DNA from: Candidatus Formimonas warabiya
GTDB lineage: Bacteria; Bacillota; Dehalobacteriia; Dehalobacteriales; Dehalobacteriaceae
Assembly (NCBI RefSeq): GCF_002777255.1
Contig: NZ_CP017634.1
Coordinates: 2,678,903-2,742,902, forward strand
DNA length: 64,000 nt
Direction: 5' to 3'
Part shown: piece after piece, positions 16,757 through 25,625 of the stretch
Layout of the letters: every line of letters begins with the position of its first letter
How positions within the stretch are numbered: the first letter of the stretch is position 1
Position numbers and translations under genes: made by a program
Notes under the pieces: model-generated
The model's input: the letters and a program-made list of their open reading frames with translations, nothing else
Database searches by the model: none
Told to the model about the DNA's origin: nothing

Positions 16757-17773
16757 ATGGCAATGCGCAAGCGGGAACGATTTTTACAGGCCCTGGCATC
16801 TCAACCCGTAGACAGGCCGGCCGTCTTCAGTGCCTGTCAACATGCCACCTATGAACAAATGGAAAAATTGGGGGTGTACTGGCCGGAAGCCCACCGGAAC
16901 GGAAAGGCGATGGCTACCCTTGCCGAAGGAGGACATACTATTTTAGGATTGGATGCCGTACGTGTCCCCTACTGTCAGACCTTTGAGGTGGAAGCCCTGG
17001 GGGGCACCATCAAAGATGCCGGCCGGGAAGGCATCCCCAGCGTGGCCACCCATCCATACCAACTGGGAGAAGAACCAGTTTTTCCGGAAGATTTTCTCTC
17101 CCAGGGCAGGATTCCTCAGCTTCTGGAGGCGGTCCGCATCCTTAAAGAGACCGTCGGTGAAGAGGTTGCTGTGATCGGAGGCATTGTCGGTCCTTACACG
17201 GTTGCCGTCAACCTGGTGGGCGTGCCGGAAATGATGAAGGCCAGCTTTAAAAGGCCGGACACCGTGGTTCCTTTTCTGGACTTGGCGGAAAAAGCCGGCA
17301 CCACCCTGGCAAAAGCTCTGATAGACGCCGGCGCTGATGTGATCTGTGTGGAAGATATGATGGCCTCTATTGATATGCTGCCCCCGAAAATATACCGGGA
17401 GTTAGCGGCCCCCTATGAAAAAAAACAATTCAGCCAGATTTCCGTACCTACCATCATCCACATCTGCGGCAGACTGGACAAAGTGATTGCCGACCTGGCC
17501 CAAACCGGGTGTACCGCCATCAGTGTGGAAACATCCGTGAATATCGCGGAGGCCCGGGAAAAAATTGCGCAGGCCGGCCTTCAGGTCCCCCTGATCGGCG
17601 GCGTTGATCCGGTACGCCACCTCTGGAACGGAACCCCGGTCACAGTCCATGAGGCAGTAGGAAAAGCCGTCAGCGACGGCATCTCCCTCATCTCCCCGGG
17701 ATGTGCCGTGGCCCCAAGCACCCCGACGGAAAACCTTTCGGCCATGGTGCAGGCCGCAGAAAGGAGCATCTAG
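16757..17773 (+). CDS. UroD/MtaA-family corrinoid methyltransferase 1
   Basis: 338 aa. ATG 16757 has GGAGG 8 nt upstream. Uroporphyrinogen-decarboxylase fold with the zinc ligands of the MtaA/MtbA/CmuA group: HICG (about 235) and SPGC (about 315). In methanogens such proteins move a methyl group from a corrinoid protein to coenzyme M. Clostridia lack CoM, so this copy may use another thiol or act in a different transfer (inference). It overlaps end-to-start with the RACo-like gene (stop TAG, next ATG directly after). Confidence 0.85.
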   Translation: MAMRKRERFLQALASQPVDRPAVFSACQHATYEQMEKLGVYWPEAHRNGKAMATLAEGGHTILGLDAVRVPYCQTFEVEALGGTIKDAGREGIPSVATHPYQLGEEPVFPEDFLSQGRIPQLLEAVRILKETVGEEVAVIGGIVGPYTVAVNLVGVPEMMKASFKRPDTVVPFLDLAEKAGTTLAKALIDAGADVICVEDMMASIDMLPPKIYRELAAPYEKKQFSQISVPTIIHICGRLDKVIADLAQTGCTAISVETSVNIAEAREKIAQAGLQVPLIGGVDPVRHLWNGTPVTVHEAVGKAVSDGISLISPGCAVAPSTPTENLSAMVQAAERSI

Positions 17774-19738
17774 ATGTCATTTCATGTGATTTTTCAGCCT
17801 TCCGGACGGCGCGGGCTCATCAGCGCAGAGAAAAGCCTTTTAGAAGCCTCCCAGGAATTGGGCGTGGATATTGAGGCTCCTTGCGGAGGTGCCAAGGTGT
17901 GCGGAAAATGCAAAGTGAAAATTGAAGAAGGCTATTTTGAAAAATTCGGCTTGGATTCCCAAATGTCCCACCTGTCCTCCCTGACAGAAGAAGAAAAAAG
18001 GATGTTACGGCCTGAAGAGTTGGGGGACAATTACCGGTTGGCCTGCTGCGCCAAGGTTCAGGGTGATATTCTGGTCTTTGTTCCGGAAGAAAGCCGGGGC
18101 GCAAAACAAATCGTCCTGGAAACAGGTACAGACCGTTCCTTTCAACTAAATCCGGCCGTTAAAAAATACTATGTGGAATTGGATCCAGCCACTTTAGAAG
18201 ACCATCGAGACGATTTTATCCGCTTGAGGGAAGCCCTCAAGAAAAAATTTACCGACTTAAATGACGAGATCACCATTGATTACCCGGTCCTCCTTGCCCT
18301 GCCCGATGTGATCAGAAAGAGCGGGTGGAAAGCCACGGTGACCCTGTGGAACAACCGGGAAATCATTCAAGTGGAACCGGGGGTAGTAGAAAATGCTTAT
18401 GGCATTGCCATTGACATCGGTACTACCACCCTAGCCGCTTACCTGTGCAACCTGGCCACGGGAGAAGTGCTGAACCGGGACTCCATGATGAATCCCCAGG
18501 TCCGCTATGGGGAAGATGTCCTTTCCCGCATCACCTATGCCATGATGCAGGAGGACGGCCTGGACAAAATGCACCGGGCCATCGTGGAAGGGATCAACAC
18601 CATGACGGCACGCATGACACAGGCCAAAGGCCTATCCCCCGAACAAGTCGCCGAAATGGTCCTGGTTTTTAACACCGCCATGCACCATATTGCCCTGAAT
18701 ATTCATCCCCAGTATGTAGGGCGGGCTCCCTTTACCCCGGCTTTGAGAAATTCCGCCGATATCAAGGCACGGGATTTAGGCATCAAGATTGCGCCGGGAG
18801 GAAATGTGCACTGTCTCCCCATTGAAGCTGGTTTTGTCGGTCCGGATAACGTAGCGGTATTGATCGCCGAAGAACCGTACAAACAAGATGCCATGATGCT
18901 GATTATCGACATCGGTACCAATGGGGAAATTGATTTCGGCAACAAAGAACATTTGCTCTCTACTTCCTGTGCCACCGGTCCGGCCCTGGAAGGCGCCCAA
19001 ATTAAATTCGGCATGCGGGCCGCTCCGGGCGCCATTGAAAGAATAAAGATTGATCCTTCTTCTCTGGAACCCCGGTTTAAGGTGATCGGAGAAGAAGACT
19101 GGTATCATGCCGAACAAAAACCCAGCGCCAAAGGCATCTGCGGTTCAGGCATCATCGATGGGGTGGCGGAGTTGTTTAAATCCGGTATTATCGAACCCAG
19201 CGGGCGATTTAACATGAAGCTGTCCTCCCCGAGAATTCGCCGGGGTGCCGACAATAAACCGGAATATGTCTTAGCCTGGAGTCAGGAAACCTCCCTCGGC
19301 ACAGATATTACCATTACCCAGGGAGATGTCCGGGCAGTGCAGCTGGCCAAATCGGCCTTGTACGTAGGGGCGAAGATTCTCATGAAAAAGCGGGGCGTAG
19401 ATCATGTGGACAGCATCACCCTGGCGGGGGCTTTCGGCAGCTATATCGACAAAGAAAGCGCCCTGGTGATCGGCATGTTCCCCGACTGCCCTTTAGATAA
19501 AGTAGTGGCGGTAGGCAATGCCGCCGGGGACGGCGCCAAACTGGCCTTACTGGACACCGGTAAAAGAGTCGAAGCCCAGGAAGCCGCCAACTTTGTCCAA
19601 TTTGTGGAGACCGCGGTGGAGCCGGACTTTCAGGTTCAGTTTGCCGATGCCATGTATTTCCCCCATGCCAAAGACCCGTTCCCCCATATCCAACATATTC
19701 TGGATGCAGTGCCCAAAACAAGTAAAAAAGCCGTCTAA
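17774..19738 (+). CDS. RACo-like ASKHA corrinoid-activating [2Fe-2S] protein
   Basis: 654 aa. N-terminal plant-type ferredoxin domain with C37-x5-C43-x2-C46 and C91/C92 (CGGAKVCGKC). A linker follows, then the DUF4445/ASKHA ATPase domain with GIAIDIGTTTLAAYL (about 212) and LIIDIGTNGEIDF. This is the architecture of RACo from Carboxydothermus, which uses ATP to reduce inactive Co(II) corrinoid proteins to Co(I). It starts immediately after the UroD-like gene. Its role here is to reactivate MtmC-type proteins. Confidence 0.9.
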   Translation: MSFHVIFQPSGRRGLISAEKSLLEASQELGVDIEAPCGGAKVCGKCKVKIEEGYFEKFGLDSQMSHLSSLTEEEKRMLRPEELGDNYRLACCAKVQGDILVFVPEESRGAKQIVLETGTDRSFQLNPAVKKYYVELDPATLEDHRDDFIRLREALKKKFTDLNDEITIDYPVLLALPDVIRKSGWKATVTLWNNREIIQVEPGVVENAYGIAIDIGTTTLAAYLCNLATGEVLNRDSMMNPQVRYGEDVLSRITYAMMQEDGLDKMHRAIVEGINTMTARMTQAKGLSPEQVAEMVLVFNTAMHHIALNIHPQYVGRAPFTPALRNSADIKARDLGIKIAPGGNVHCLPIEAGFVGPDNVAVLIAEEPYKQDAMMLIIDIGTNGEIDFGNKEHLLSTSCATGPALEGAQIKFGMRAAPGAIERIKIDPSSLEPRFKVIGEEDWYHAEQKPSAKGICGSGIIDGVAELFKSGIIEPSGRFNMKLSSPRIRRGADNKPEYVLAWSQETSLGTDITITQGDVRAVQLAKSALYVGAKILMKKRGVDHVDSITLAGAFGSYIDKESALVIGMFPDCPLDKVVAVGNAAGDGAKLALLDTGKRVEAQEAANFVQFVETAVEPDFQVQFADAMYFPHAKDPFPHIQHILDAVPKTSKKAV

Positions 19739-19755
19739 AGAAAGGTGTTGTGCTC

Positions 19756-20691
19756 ATGTTTACATTAACCAAGGATCAAAAAATTTGCCGGATAGAAAAT
19801 ATTCTCGTCGGGGGGCAGCCCGGAGAAAATCCCCCTTTGATGATTGCCTCCATGTTTCATAACGGGGACCGGATTCTGGAAAGCAGAAAAGAGCGCAAGT
19901 TCGACCGGAATAAAGCCCGGGATTATCTCTTAAAGCAGGAAGAGCTCTCGGACCAAACGGGCATTCCCGCCCTCGTGGCTATGGTAGCCACTTCTGCCGA
20001 TGAAATGAAATCCTATATTGACTTTTATCTTTCTGTAAGCAGCAGGCCTTTCGGCATCGATATGTGGGTGGAAAAGGCCCGGCTGGAGGCCATTCATTAT
20101 GTCGCCGAACTGGGCCTGCAGGACAAGGTCCTGTACAACAGCATTACGCCCTGGGATAAGGATATTCCCGGTCAGGTCGCCCAGCTGAAAGAGCTCGGCA
20201 TTAAAAACGTGGTGGTCCAGGTTTTTGATGAAGGAAATCAGACGCCGGCGGGAAGAGTCTATTCCCTGAAAAAAATGATGGCAGCCATTGGGGAGGATAC
20301 CTTCCCCACTGTGCTGGTAGACACTTCCGTGATGAACCTGCCCGCCATCTCCTTCTCTGCCCTGGCCTGCAAGCTGATCAAGCAAGAAACCGGCCTGCCC
20401 GCCGGAGTGGCTGCTTCCAACGGTACCTACATGTGGAAAGAAGCCCGGGAAATGTGGGGTGCCGACGGTTTTTCCGCCATGAATTTTTCCGCCCAGGCCA
20501 TTTCCACCGTTTTGTGGAGCGATTTTCTCTTTTACGGCCCCATTGTGGCAGCGCCGAAGGCCTTTCCGGCCATGGTCTCCGCAGCTCTGATGCTGGCTAC
20601 CCTAGCCTATGAGGAAACAGGAAAATTACCCACCCATCCCCAACACCCCCTGTTTAAGTTTTTTGGGGATTTCGCCGCTAAATTATCTTAA
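19756..20691 (+). CDS. MtrH-family methylcorrinoid:tetrahydrofolate methyltransferase
   Basis: 311 aa. ATG 19756 is 8 nt after AAAGGTG. TIM-barrel of the MtrH/MtgA family: GIDMWVEKARLEAIHYVAELG, VQVFDEGNQTPAGR and TVLVDTSVMNLPAIS. In Desulfitobacterium glycine-betaine metabolism the homologous MtgA moves methyl from the corrinoid protein to tetrahydrofolate. It is the likely exit step of this cassette, feeding one-carbon metabolism. The assignment to tetrahydrofolate rather than tetrahydromethanopterin rests on the host type. Confidence 0.88.
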   Translation: MFTLTKDQKICRIENILVGGQPGENPPLMIASMFHNGDRILESRKERKFDRNKARDYLLKQEELSDQTGIPALVAMVATSADEMKSYIDFYLSVSSRPFGIDMWVEKARLEAIHYVAELGLQDKVLYNSITPWDKDIPGQVAQLKELGIKNVVVQVFDEGNQTPAGRVYSLKKMMAAIGEDTFPTVLVDTSVMNLPAISFSALACKLIKQETGLPAGVAASNGTYMWKEAREMWGADGFSAMNFSAQAISTVLWSDFLFYGPIVAAPKAFPAMVSAALMLATLAYEETGKLPTHPQHPLFKFFGDFAAKLS

Positions 20692-20712
20692 TCAACAAGG
20701 AGGAAAAATGCC

Positions 20713-21786
20713 ATGTCATCAACATTAACACCAAAAGAACGGGTTTTAAACTTACTGGCCGGAGAGCCGGTGGACCGGGTCGCCTGCTTCAGCGGCATGG
20801 GTAACATTACCACCGCCGGCCTGGAGCACTTTGGCTACCGGTTCCAGGACCTGCATAGCGATGCCAAGAAAATGGCTGATGTCGCCGCTACCTCGTATAA
20901 ATTATTCAATTACGAATGCGCCGTCGTCCCTTTTGACCTCTGTGTGGAAGCCGAGGTCCTGGGCTGTGCAATGAATCCTTATGATGAAGTAGCCCAAATC
21001 CTCTATCCCACGGTAAAAGAAAAAATTGTCCACCAGCCGGACGAAATGGATCTGGTCACTATCCCGGAAAATCTGGAAAGCTTGGGCCGGGTCCCCGTGA
21101 TTTGCCAAGCCGTGAAATATCTCAAAGAAGATATCGGCGACAAAGTAGCCATTGGCTCCTATCTCTTAGGGCCCTTTACTTTGGCGGGTCAGATCATGGA
21201 TTTAAACGATTTGTTTAAGCTCTCCTTTAAAAAGCCGAAGCAGGTGGGCGCCTTACTGGATAAAATGGCTGCTGTGATCATCAAGCTGGCCAATATTTAC
21301 CGGCAAGCCGGTGTGGACTACATTTGCATCCGGGAAATGGGCGCCACCACCGACGTGCTCAGTCCCCGAATCTTTAAAACTTTGATCCAGCCCTATTTGC
21401 AAAAGGTGGCCGCCGGTATTGATTATGCCAAAATCCTCCATATCTGCGGCAGCACCAATACCATTGTCCATATTATGAACGAATGCGGATACGATGCCTT
21501 AAGCCTGGAAGAAAAGAACGACCTGGTGAAAACCCGGGCGGAAATCGGTTCCGGCACCCTGATCTTTGGCGCGGTCGATGCTTATGATGTTTTAGCCAAC
21601 GGCACCGGGGAAGATGTGAAGAAGTCGGTACTGAAAAGCTTAGAAGGCGGCGTAGACGGGGTTTGGCCCGGGTGTGACATCTGGCCCACCGCCCCCCTGG
21701 CAAACCTGAAAGCAATGACGGAAACGGTGGAAAAGTTCGGCGCCGAGCTTTGGACCCGCAAAAAAGAAAAAGAGATGGCGTCATAA
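20713..21786 (+). CDS. UroD/MtaA-family corrinoid methyltransferase 2
   Basis: 357 aa with an AGGAGG site. Same fold as the protein at 16757 but diverged: HICG (about 239) and PGCD (about 318) keep the His-Cys-Cys zinc site. Extra residues occur at the C-terminus (Lys/Glu-rich). Two MtaA-like proteins in one cassette suggest different acceptors or corrinoid partners. Lies between the MtrH-like and first corrinoid protein genes. Confidence 0.85.
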   Translation: MSSTLTPKERVLNLLAGEPVDRVACFSGMGNITTAGLEHFGYRFQDLHSDAKKMADVAATSYKLFNYECAVVPFDLCVEAEVLGCAMNPYDEVAQILYPTVKEKIVHQPDEMDLVTIPENLESLGRVPVICQAVKYLKEDIGDKVAIGSYLLGPFTLAGQIMDLNDLFKLSFKKPKQVGALLDKMAAVIIKLANIYRQAGVDYICIREMGATTDVLSPRIFKTLIQPYLQKVAAGIDYAKILHICGSTNTIVHIMNECGYDALSLEEKNDLVKTRAEIGSGTLIFGAVDAYDVLANGTGEDVKKSVLKSLEGGVDGVWPGCDIWPTAPLANLKAMTETVEKFGAELWTRKKEKEMAS

Positions 21787-21828
21787 AAGAAAATTGGACT
21801 ACAGACAAAAACAAAGGAGGCAAAAATT

Positions 21829-22503
21829 ATGCTGACCCCGGAAAAAGAGCGTGAAATACTGGAACTGCTGAAAGATGGCGTGGTAAATTTCGATGAGGAT
21901 TTAGTGGCCGAAGTGTCCCAACAAGCTTTAGATCTGGGCATGGATGCTTACAAAACCGTTTTTGAAGGGCTTGTGCCCGGCATGCAGGAAGTAGGCCGGC
22001 TTTATGAAGAGCAGGAATATTTTGTGCCGGAAATGCTCATGTGTGCCGACGCCCTCTATGCCGGGCTAAATATTCTCAAGCCCCATATGACAAACCGGGA
22101 GAAAGGCATCAAAGGACAGGTCGTGATGGGTGTAGTCCAGGGCGATGTCCATGACATCGGCAAAAATATTGTGAAAATGATGTTCGACGTCGCCGGCTTC
22201 GAAGTGCACGATTTAGGCCGGGATGTCCCCCTGGACAAATTCCTGGAAGAGCAATTAAAAACAGATTCGGAACTGGTTTGCCTTTCTGCCATGATGACCA
22301 CCACCATGGTGGGCATGAAAGAAGTGATCACAAAAATCAAAGAAAGAAACCCTAAGGTAAAGATCATGATCGGCGGTGCCCCTGTCACGGAAGATATTGC
22401 CGATAAATGGGGTGCGGACGGCTATGCCAAGGACGCCAGCAACGCCCTTCAAGAAGCCATTAATATGATTTCGTCATTGAAGGATATCTGTGCGGCATCA
22501 TAA
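21829..22503 (+). CDS. mtmC: Corrinoid protein 1 (MtmC/MtbC type)
   Basis: 224 aa with AAAGGAGG upstream. Helical cap domain (1-90) followed by the B12-binding Rossmann domain: D106-x-H108-x-x-G111 (GDVHDIGKN), LSAMMTTTM and IGGAPV. His108 is the lower cobalt ligand. It accepts the methyl group from a methylamine methyltransferase. Which of the two corrinoid proteins serves MtmB cannot be told from sequence alone; the one directly upstream (22533) is nearest. Confidence 0.9.
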   Translation: MLTPEKEREILELLKDGVVNFDEDLVAEVSQQALDLGMDAYKTVFEGLVPGMQEVGRLYEEQEYFVPEMLMCADALYAGLNILKPHMTNREKGIKGQVVMGVVQGDVHDIGKNIVKMMFDVAGFEVHDLGRDVPLDKFLEEQLKTDSELVCLSAMMTTTMVGMKEVITKIKERNPKVKIMIGGAPVTEDIADKWGADGYAKDASNALQEAINMISSLKDICAAS

Positions 22504-22532
22504 TATCCACATAAATAGAGGAGGTAGGGACC

Positions 22533-23174
22533 GTGAGTGAAATATTGGCGAAGCTCCAACAATCCATTGAAGAATTTGACAGCGATCTGGCCGTGGAAGC
22601 GGCAAATGAGGCGATCACGGCTGGCATTGATCCCATTATGGCGATCAATGAAGGCCTGTCCAAGGGAATGCAGACCATCAGCAACCTATTTGACGAGGGA
22701 GAAATCTTTGTTCCCCAAATCCTCCTTGCCGCCGAGGCCTTTGAGGAAGCGGTAAAGATTCTGACCTCAGTTCTGCCGGAAGATCTGAAAAAGCAGGCCT
22801 CCCGGGGCAAGGTTCTCATTCATACCGTGCAAGGGGACATTCATGACGTAGGCAAAAACATTGTCAAAACCATGCTGGCGGCCAGCGGCTTCGAAGTAAT
22901 TGATTTGGGACGGGATGTGCCCGTGGATGAGGTGATTAGAAAAGCCAAGGAATTGGAGGTAGACATTATCAGCGGATCGGCTTTAATGACTACCACCATG
23001 CCGGCCCAGCGCGAAATCATTAAAGCTCTGGAAGAAGAAGGCATTCGTCATAAATTTAAGTGTTTGTTCGGGGGCGCCCCGGTCTCTCCGGAATGGGTGG
23101 CAAAGATCGGCGCCGACGGATATGCGGAAAACGCTTCCGAGGCCATTGAAAAGGCAAAAGCTTTATTGGCTTAA
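22533..23174 (+). CDS. mtmC: Corrinoid protein 2 (MtmC type)
   Basis: 213 aa, GTG start with a GAGGAGGT site. Same architecture: cap domain, then D102-x-H104-x-x-G107 (GDIHDVGKN), SALMTTTM and FGGAPV. It lies 19 bp before mtmB, as mtmC does in methanogens, so it is the likely MtmB partner. The two corrinoid proteins differ enough to be separate types and not a recent tandem copy. Confidence 0.9.
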   Translation: MSEILAKLQQSIEEFDSDLAVEAANEAITAGIDPIMAINEGLSKGMQTISNLFDEGEIFVPQILLAAEAFEEAVKILTSVLPEDLKKQASRGKVLIHTVQGDIHDVGKNIVKTMLAASGFEVIDLGRDVPVDEVIRKAKELEVDIISGSALMTTTMPAQREIIKALEEEGIRHKFKCLFGGAPVSPEWVAKIGADGYAENASEAIEKAKALLA

Positions 23175-23193
23175 TCAGAAAGGAGTGAGAAAA

Positions 23194-24582
23194 ATGGCTT
23201 TGCCAAAAAAGGTCACTGTTTTTGACATTTATGACCGGGCCAAAACCGGCCCGAAACTTGAGGAAAAGGAATGGGATACCAAGGTGATCCCCCAAACAGC
23301 CGCGAAGCTGAAACAGAAATACGGCATTAAAATGGATAAACAAGTGATTGTTCCTACGGATCAGGAACTCATTCGTCATCTCTTTCAAGCCGGACTGGAG
23401 ATGCTGGTGGAATGCGGGGTATACTGCATGGATACCGGCCGCATTATCAAGTATACCGAAGAAGAAGTGCTGGCTTCCCTTGACGCCGCACCATCCAAGG
23501 TCATGATCGGGGAAGGAAAGGACGCTGTGGAACTGGCCTGCCGCAGTTACCATGATCCCCGCCCTCCCATCATTCAGGGAGGCCCTACCGGAGCTCCCTG
23601 CTCAGAAGAACATTTTTTGGGGATTCATCAGTCCTATGCCCAGGAGCCCCTGGTCGGTACCATCGTAGACGGGGTCCTGCAAACGATCAACGGTCATGAC
23701 CCGGTTCCGGGCAGCCCTTGGGAAATCGCCGCCGTGAAGTCCGAAGCGATCCTGGTGCGGGCTGCCCAGCTCAGAGCCGGCCGATCCGGCATGGGATTGT
23801 AGGGGAATGAAACCTCCCTTTCTGCCGCCGGGGTGATCGCGGCCGATTTTCCCGGCGGGATGCGGCCATCTGACAGCCATGAAGTGTCCCAGTTAAATGA
23901 GCTGAAAATCGATGTAGGTGCATTGGCTTTCACCGCCCATTATGTACTGGCCGGGAACATCATCATGTGCGAACAGATGCCCATTTACGGGGGCTACGCC
24001 GGCGGCCTTGAGGAAACGACCATCGTGGACGTGGCTACCACCATTAATTCTTTTGTGATGACGCAGGCTACCTGGCATTTAGACGGTCCTGTCCATGTGC
24101 GCTGGGGCATCACCACCGCCAGAGAGGCTCTGGCAGTGGCCGGCCACTGTGCCATGGCCATCGAGGCCAATACCCACTTAATGCTGGGCAACCAATACTA
24201 TACCATGGCCGGCCCCTGTACGGTCATGTGCCTGCTGGAAACAGCGGCCCAGGCTATTACCGACACCGCCAGTGGCCGGGAAATTGTCTCCGGTGTTGCT
24301 GCCGCGAAAGGGGTTGCCACCAACTACACCACCGGTATGGAAGCCAGAATGATGGCAGAGGCAGCCCGGGCTGTAGCCGGCATGGAAACAGAAAAAGTCA
24401 ACGAGATTCTCAATAAACTGATTGCCTTATATGAAAAAGAATACAAAACCGCTCCTAAAGGCAAGCCATATCAAGAATGTTACGATGTGGTAAGTTTAGT
24501 TCCCACCCAGGAATACCTGGATGTATACGATGAAGCAGTTAAGATACTGACCGGTTTGGGCTTGACCTACTGGACAAAATAA
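23194..24582 (+). CDS. mtmB: Monomethylamine methyltransferase MtmB with in-frame amber (pyrrolysine) codon
   Basis: 462 aa if the TAG at 23800-23802 is read as residue 203; start ATG 23194 with AAGGAG. The sequence on both sides of the TAG is one protein: GRSGMGL-[TAG]-GNETSLSAAG lines up with the known amber site of archaeal MtmB (residue 202, in GMGV-O-GPETSLSA). Further family blocks: TEEEVLASLDAAPSKV, IQGGPTGAP, SHEVSQLNELKID, GGYAGG and ETTIVDVATTIN. Length (archaeal 458) and amber position identify MtmB and exclude MttB (amber near 334) and MtbB (near 356). It demethylates monomethylamine and methylates its corrinoid protein. The gene needs PylS and tRNA-Pyl, which are not in this window. 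Confidence 0.92.
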
Positions 24583-24583
24583 A

Positions 24584-24652
24584 TTTTCCAACCAAGGTGT
24601 CTCCCGCATCCATGATCAGGATTCCCCATGGGAATCCTGGTCGGTTGGAATT
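24584..24652 (+). repeat. Large imperfect hairpin just after mtmB
   Basis: Outer arms TTCCAACC / GGTTGGAA and inner arms GATCAGGATTCC / GGAATCCTGGTC (one G-T pair) with a CCATG loop region. It begins 2 bp after the mtmB stop. It has no T-tract, so it is not a normal terminator; it could protect the mRNA end. Confidence 0.5.
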
Positions 24653-24660
24653 AAAATTAA

Positions 24661-24694
24661 TGAACCCAGGTGAATACCGGGGTTACTTTTTTTA
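24661..24694 (+). terminator. Terminator of the methylamine operon
   Basis: AACCC / GGGTT stem with a 12-nt loop region, followed by T7. It is the last plus-strand signal of the cassette. Confidence 0.55.
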
Positions 24695-24761
24695 GCAAAA
24701 AAGCCCAATCCCTTTGATCAAAAAGTCTCCCTTACTTTCTGATACCCATAAGGAACCCTTC

Positions 24762-24935
24762 AGACCAAGTGGCAAGCAGAACGAGACGAGCATGAGGTCG
24801 ACAGCGGGTCGCACTGCAGGACGCAGTGCGTCGGCAACTGAGACATGGATGTCGAATTTGCCGTGTGCCCGCTGGAGGCCGAATGGGAGTCCGTTTCTGC
24901 TCCACGAAGGTCTAGGGTGACGTTGGGTGTCTGGA
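24762..24935 (+). ncRNA. Structured RNA-like element, possibly HEARO/omega-RNA type
   Basis: A GC-rich, non-coding block (no conserved ORF, no codon bias) with nested inverted repeats: AGACC/GGTCT, GTGG/CCAC and GCAGAAC/GTTTCTGC as outer arms; CAGCGGG/CCCGCTG inside; and tip hairpins CGCACTGC/GCAGTGCG and GACA/TGTC. The plus-strand layout and the GGCAACTGAGACAT stretch recall HEARO RNAs, the omega-RNAs that go with IscB nucleases, which also occur as orphan copies. That match is from memory, not from a search, and no IscB gene is here. The rest of the 24583-25032 gap holds the hairpins and terminators listed separately. Confidence 0.45.
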
Positions 24936-24974
24936 AGTAAGTGTTTCTCTCTTTGAGCTCCTTATACAACGGGA

Positions 24975-25012
24975 AAAACAAAAAAGGCTGCCGACTTTAT
25001 CAGCAACCTTTT
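24975..25012 (-). terminator. Terminator after rpmA
   Basis: On the minus strand GGTTGCTGA pairs with TCGGCAGCC (with G-T pairs) around a 5-nt loop, then T6 and further T. It ends the rng-rplU-rpmA transcript 21 bp after the rpmA stop. Confidence 0.7.
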
Positions 25013-25032
25013 ATCATTCCATTTTCACTTAG

Positions 25033-25299
25033 TTATACTGCAGCAGTCTCCCCATAAACACTGACCTGTTTTTTGGTTTGACTCTTCCGTTCAAACTTCA
25101 CATAACCATCTATCGTCGCAAATAAGGTATCATCCTTGCCCAAGCCTACATTCACACCCGGGTGGAACTTTGTACCCCTTTGGCGGACCAGAATGCTGCC
25201 TGCGGTGACAAACTGACCGTCATGACGTTTGAGTCCCAATCGCTGCGCGGCACTGTCGCGACCATTCCTTGAACTACCACCGGCTTTTTTGTGCGCCAT
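25033..25299 (-). CDS. rpmA: 50S ribosomal protein L27
   Basis: 88 aa with an AGGAGG site. It starts directly as [16 protein letters not shown], so the N-terminal extension of many Firmicute L27 proteins, which the protease Prp removes, is absent. Consistently, no prp/ysxB gene lies between rplU and rpmA (gap 14 bp). The N-terminal tail reaches the peptidyl transferase centre. Confidence 0.97.
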   Translation of the reverse strand: MAHKKAGGSSRNGRDSAAQRLGLKRHDGQFVTAGSILVRQRGTKFHPGVNVGLGKDDTLFATIDGYVKFERKSQTKKQVSVYGETAAV

Positions 25300-25313
25300 A
25301 ACATCCCACCTCC

Positions 25314-25625
25314 TTAGGCTTCAATTTTTTCTACCTGTACTTTTGTAAAGGGCTGGCGATGCCCCTGTTTTTTCCGGATATTCTTTTTCGCTTTGTAATG
25401 GAACACCACAATCTTTTTGCCTTTGCCTTGTTCCAGAACTTTTAAAACCACCTTGGCACCGGAAACTAAAGGAGTCCCCACAGTCAAAGCGCCGTCCTTG
25501 CTTACGGCAAGCACCTTGTCAATCTCCACGGTCTGTTCTGTCTCTACGGGGAGTTTTTCCACCCGCAGCACATCCCCTTCCGCTACTTTGTACTGTTTTC
25601 CTCCTGTTTCAATAATCGCGTACAT
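25314..25625 (-). CDS. rplU: 50S ribosomal protein L21
   Basis: 103 aa. The start at 25625 ([14 protein letters not shown]) has GAGGAGG; the open frame upstream is leader. Normal length and the C-terminal [17 protein letters not shown] block. Directly upstream of rpmA. Confidence 0.97.
   Translation of the reverse strand: MYAIIETGGKQYKVAEGDVLRVEKLPVETEQTVEIDKVLAVSKDGALTVGTPLVSGAKVVLKVLEQGKGKKIVVFHYKAKKNIRKKQGHRQPFTKVQVEKIEA

Noticed and set aside
23803..24582. A second, separate gene after the TAG, with ATG at 23833
   Set aside because: The residues just after the TAG (GNETSLSAAG) are conserved MtmB sequence and would be left out; no ribosome binding site precedes 23833. The TAG is better read as an amber codon inside one gene.
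23194..24582. Calling the enzyme MttB (trimethylamine)
   Set aside because: The amber codon falls at residue 203 of 462, as in MtmB, and not near residue 334 of 495 as in MttB; flanking residues also match MtmB.
24584..24935. tRNA-Pyl in the gap after mtmB
   Set aside because: No cloverleaf with a CTA anticodon was found; the hairpins there are of another type.
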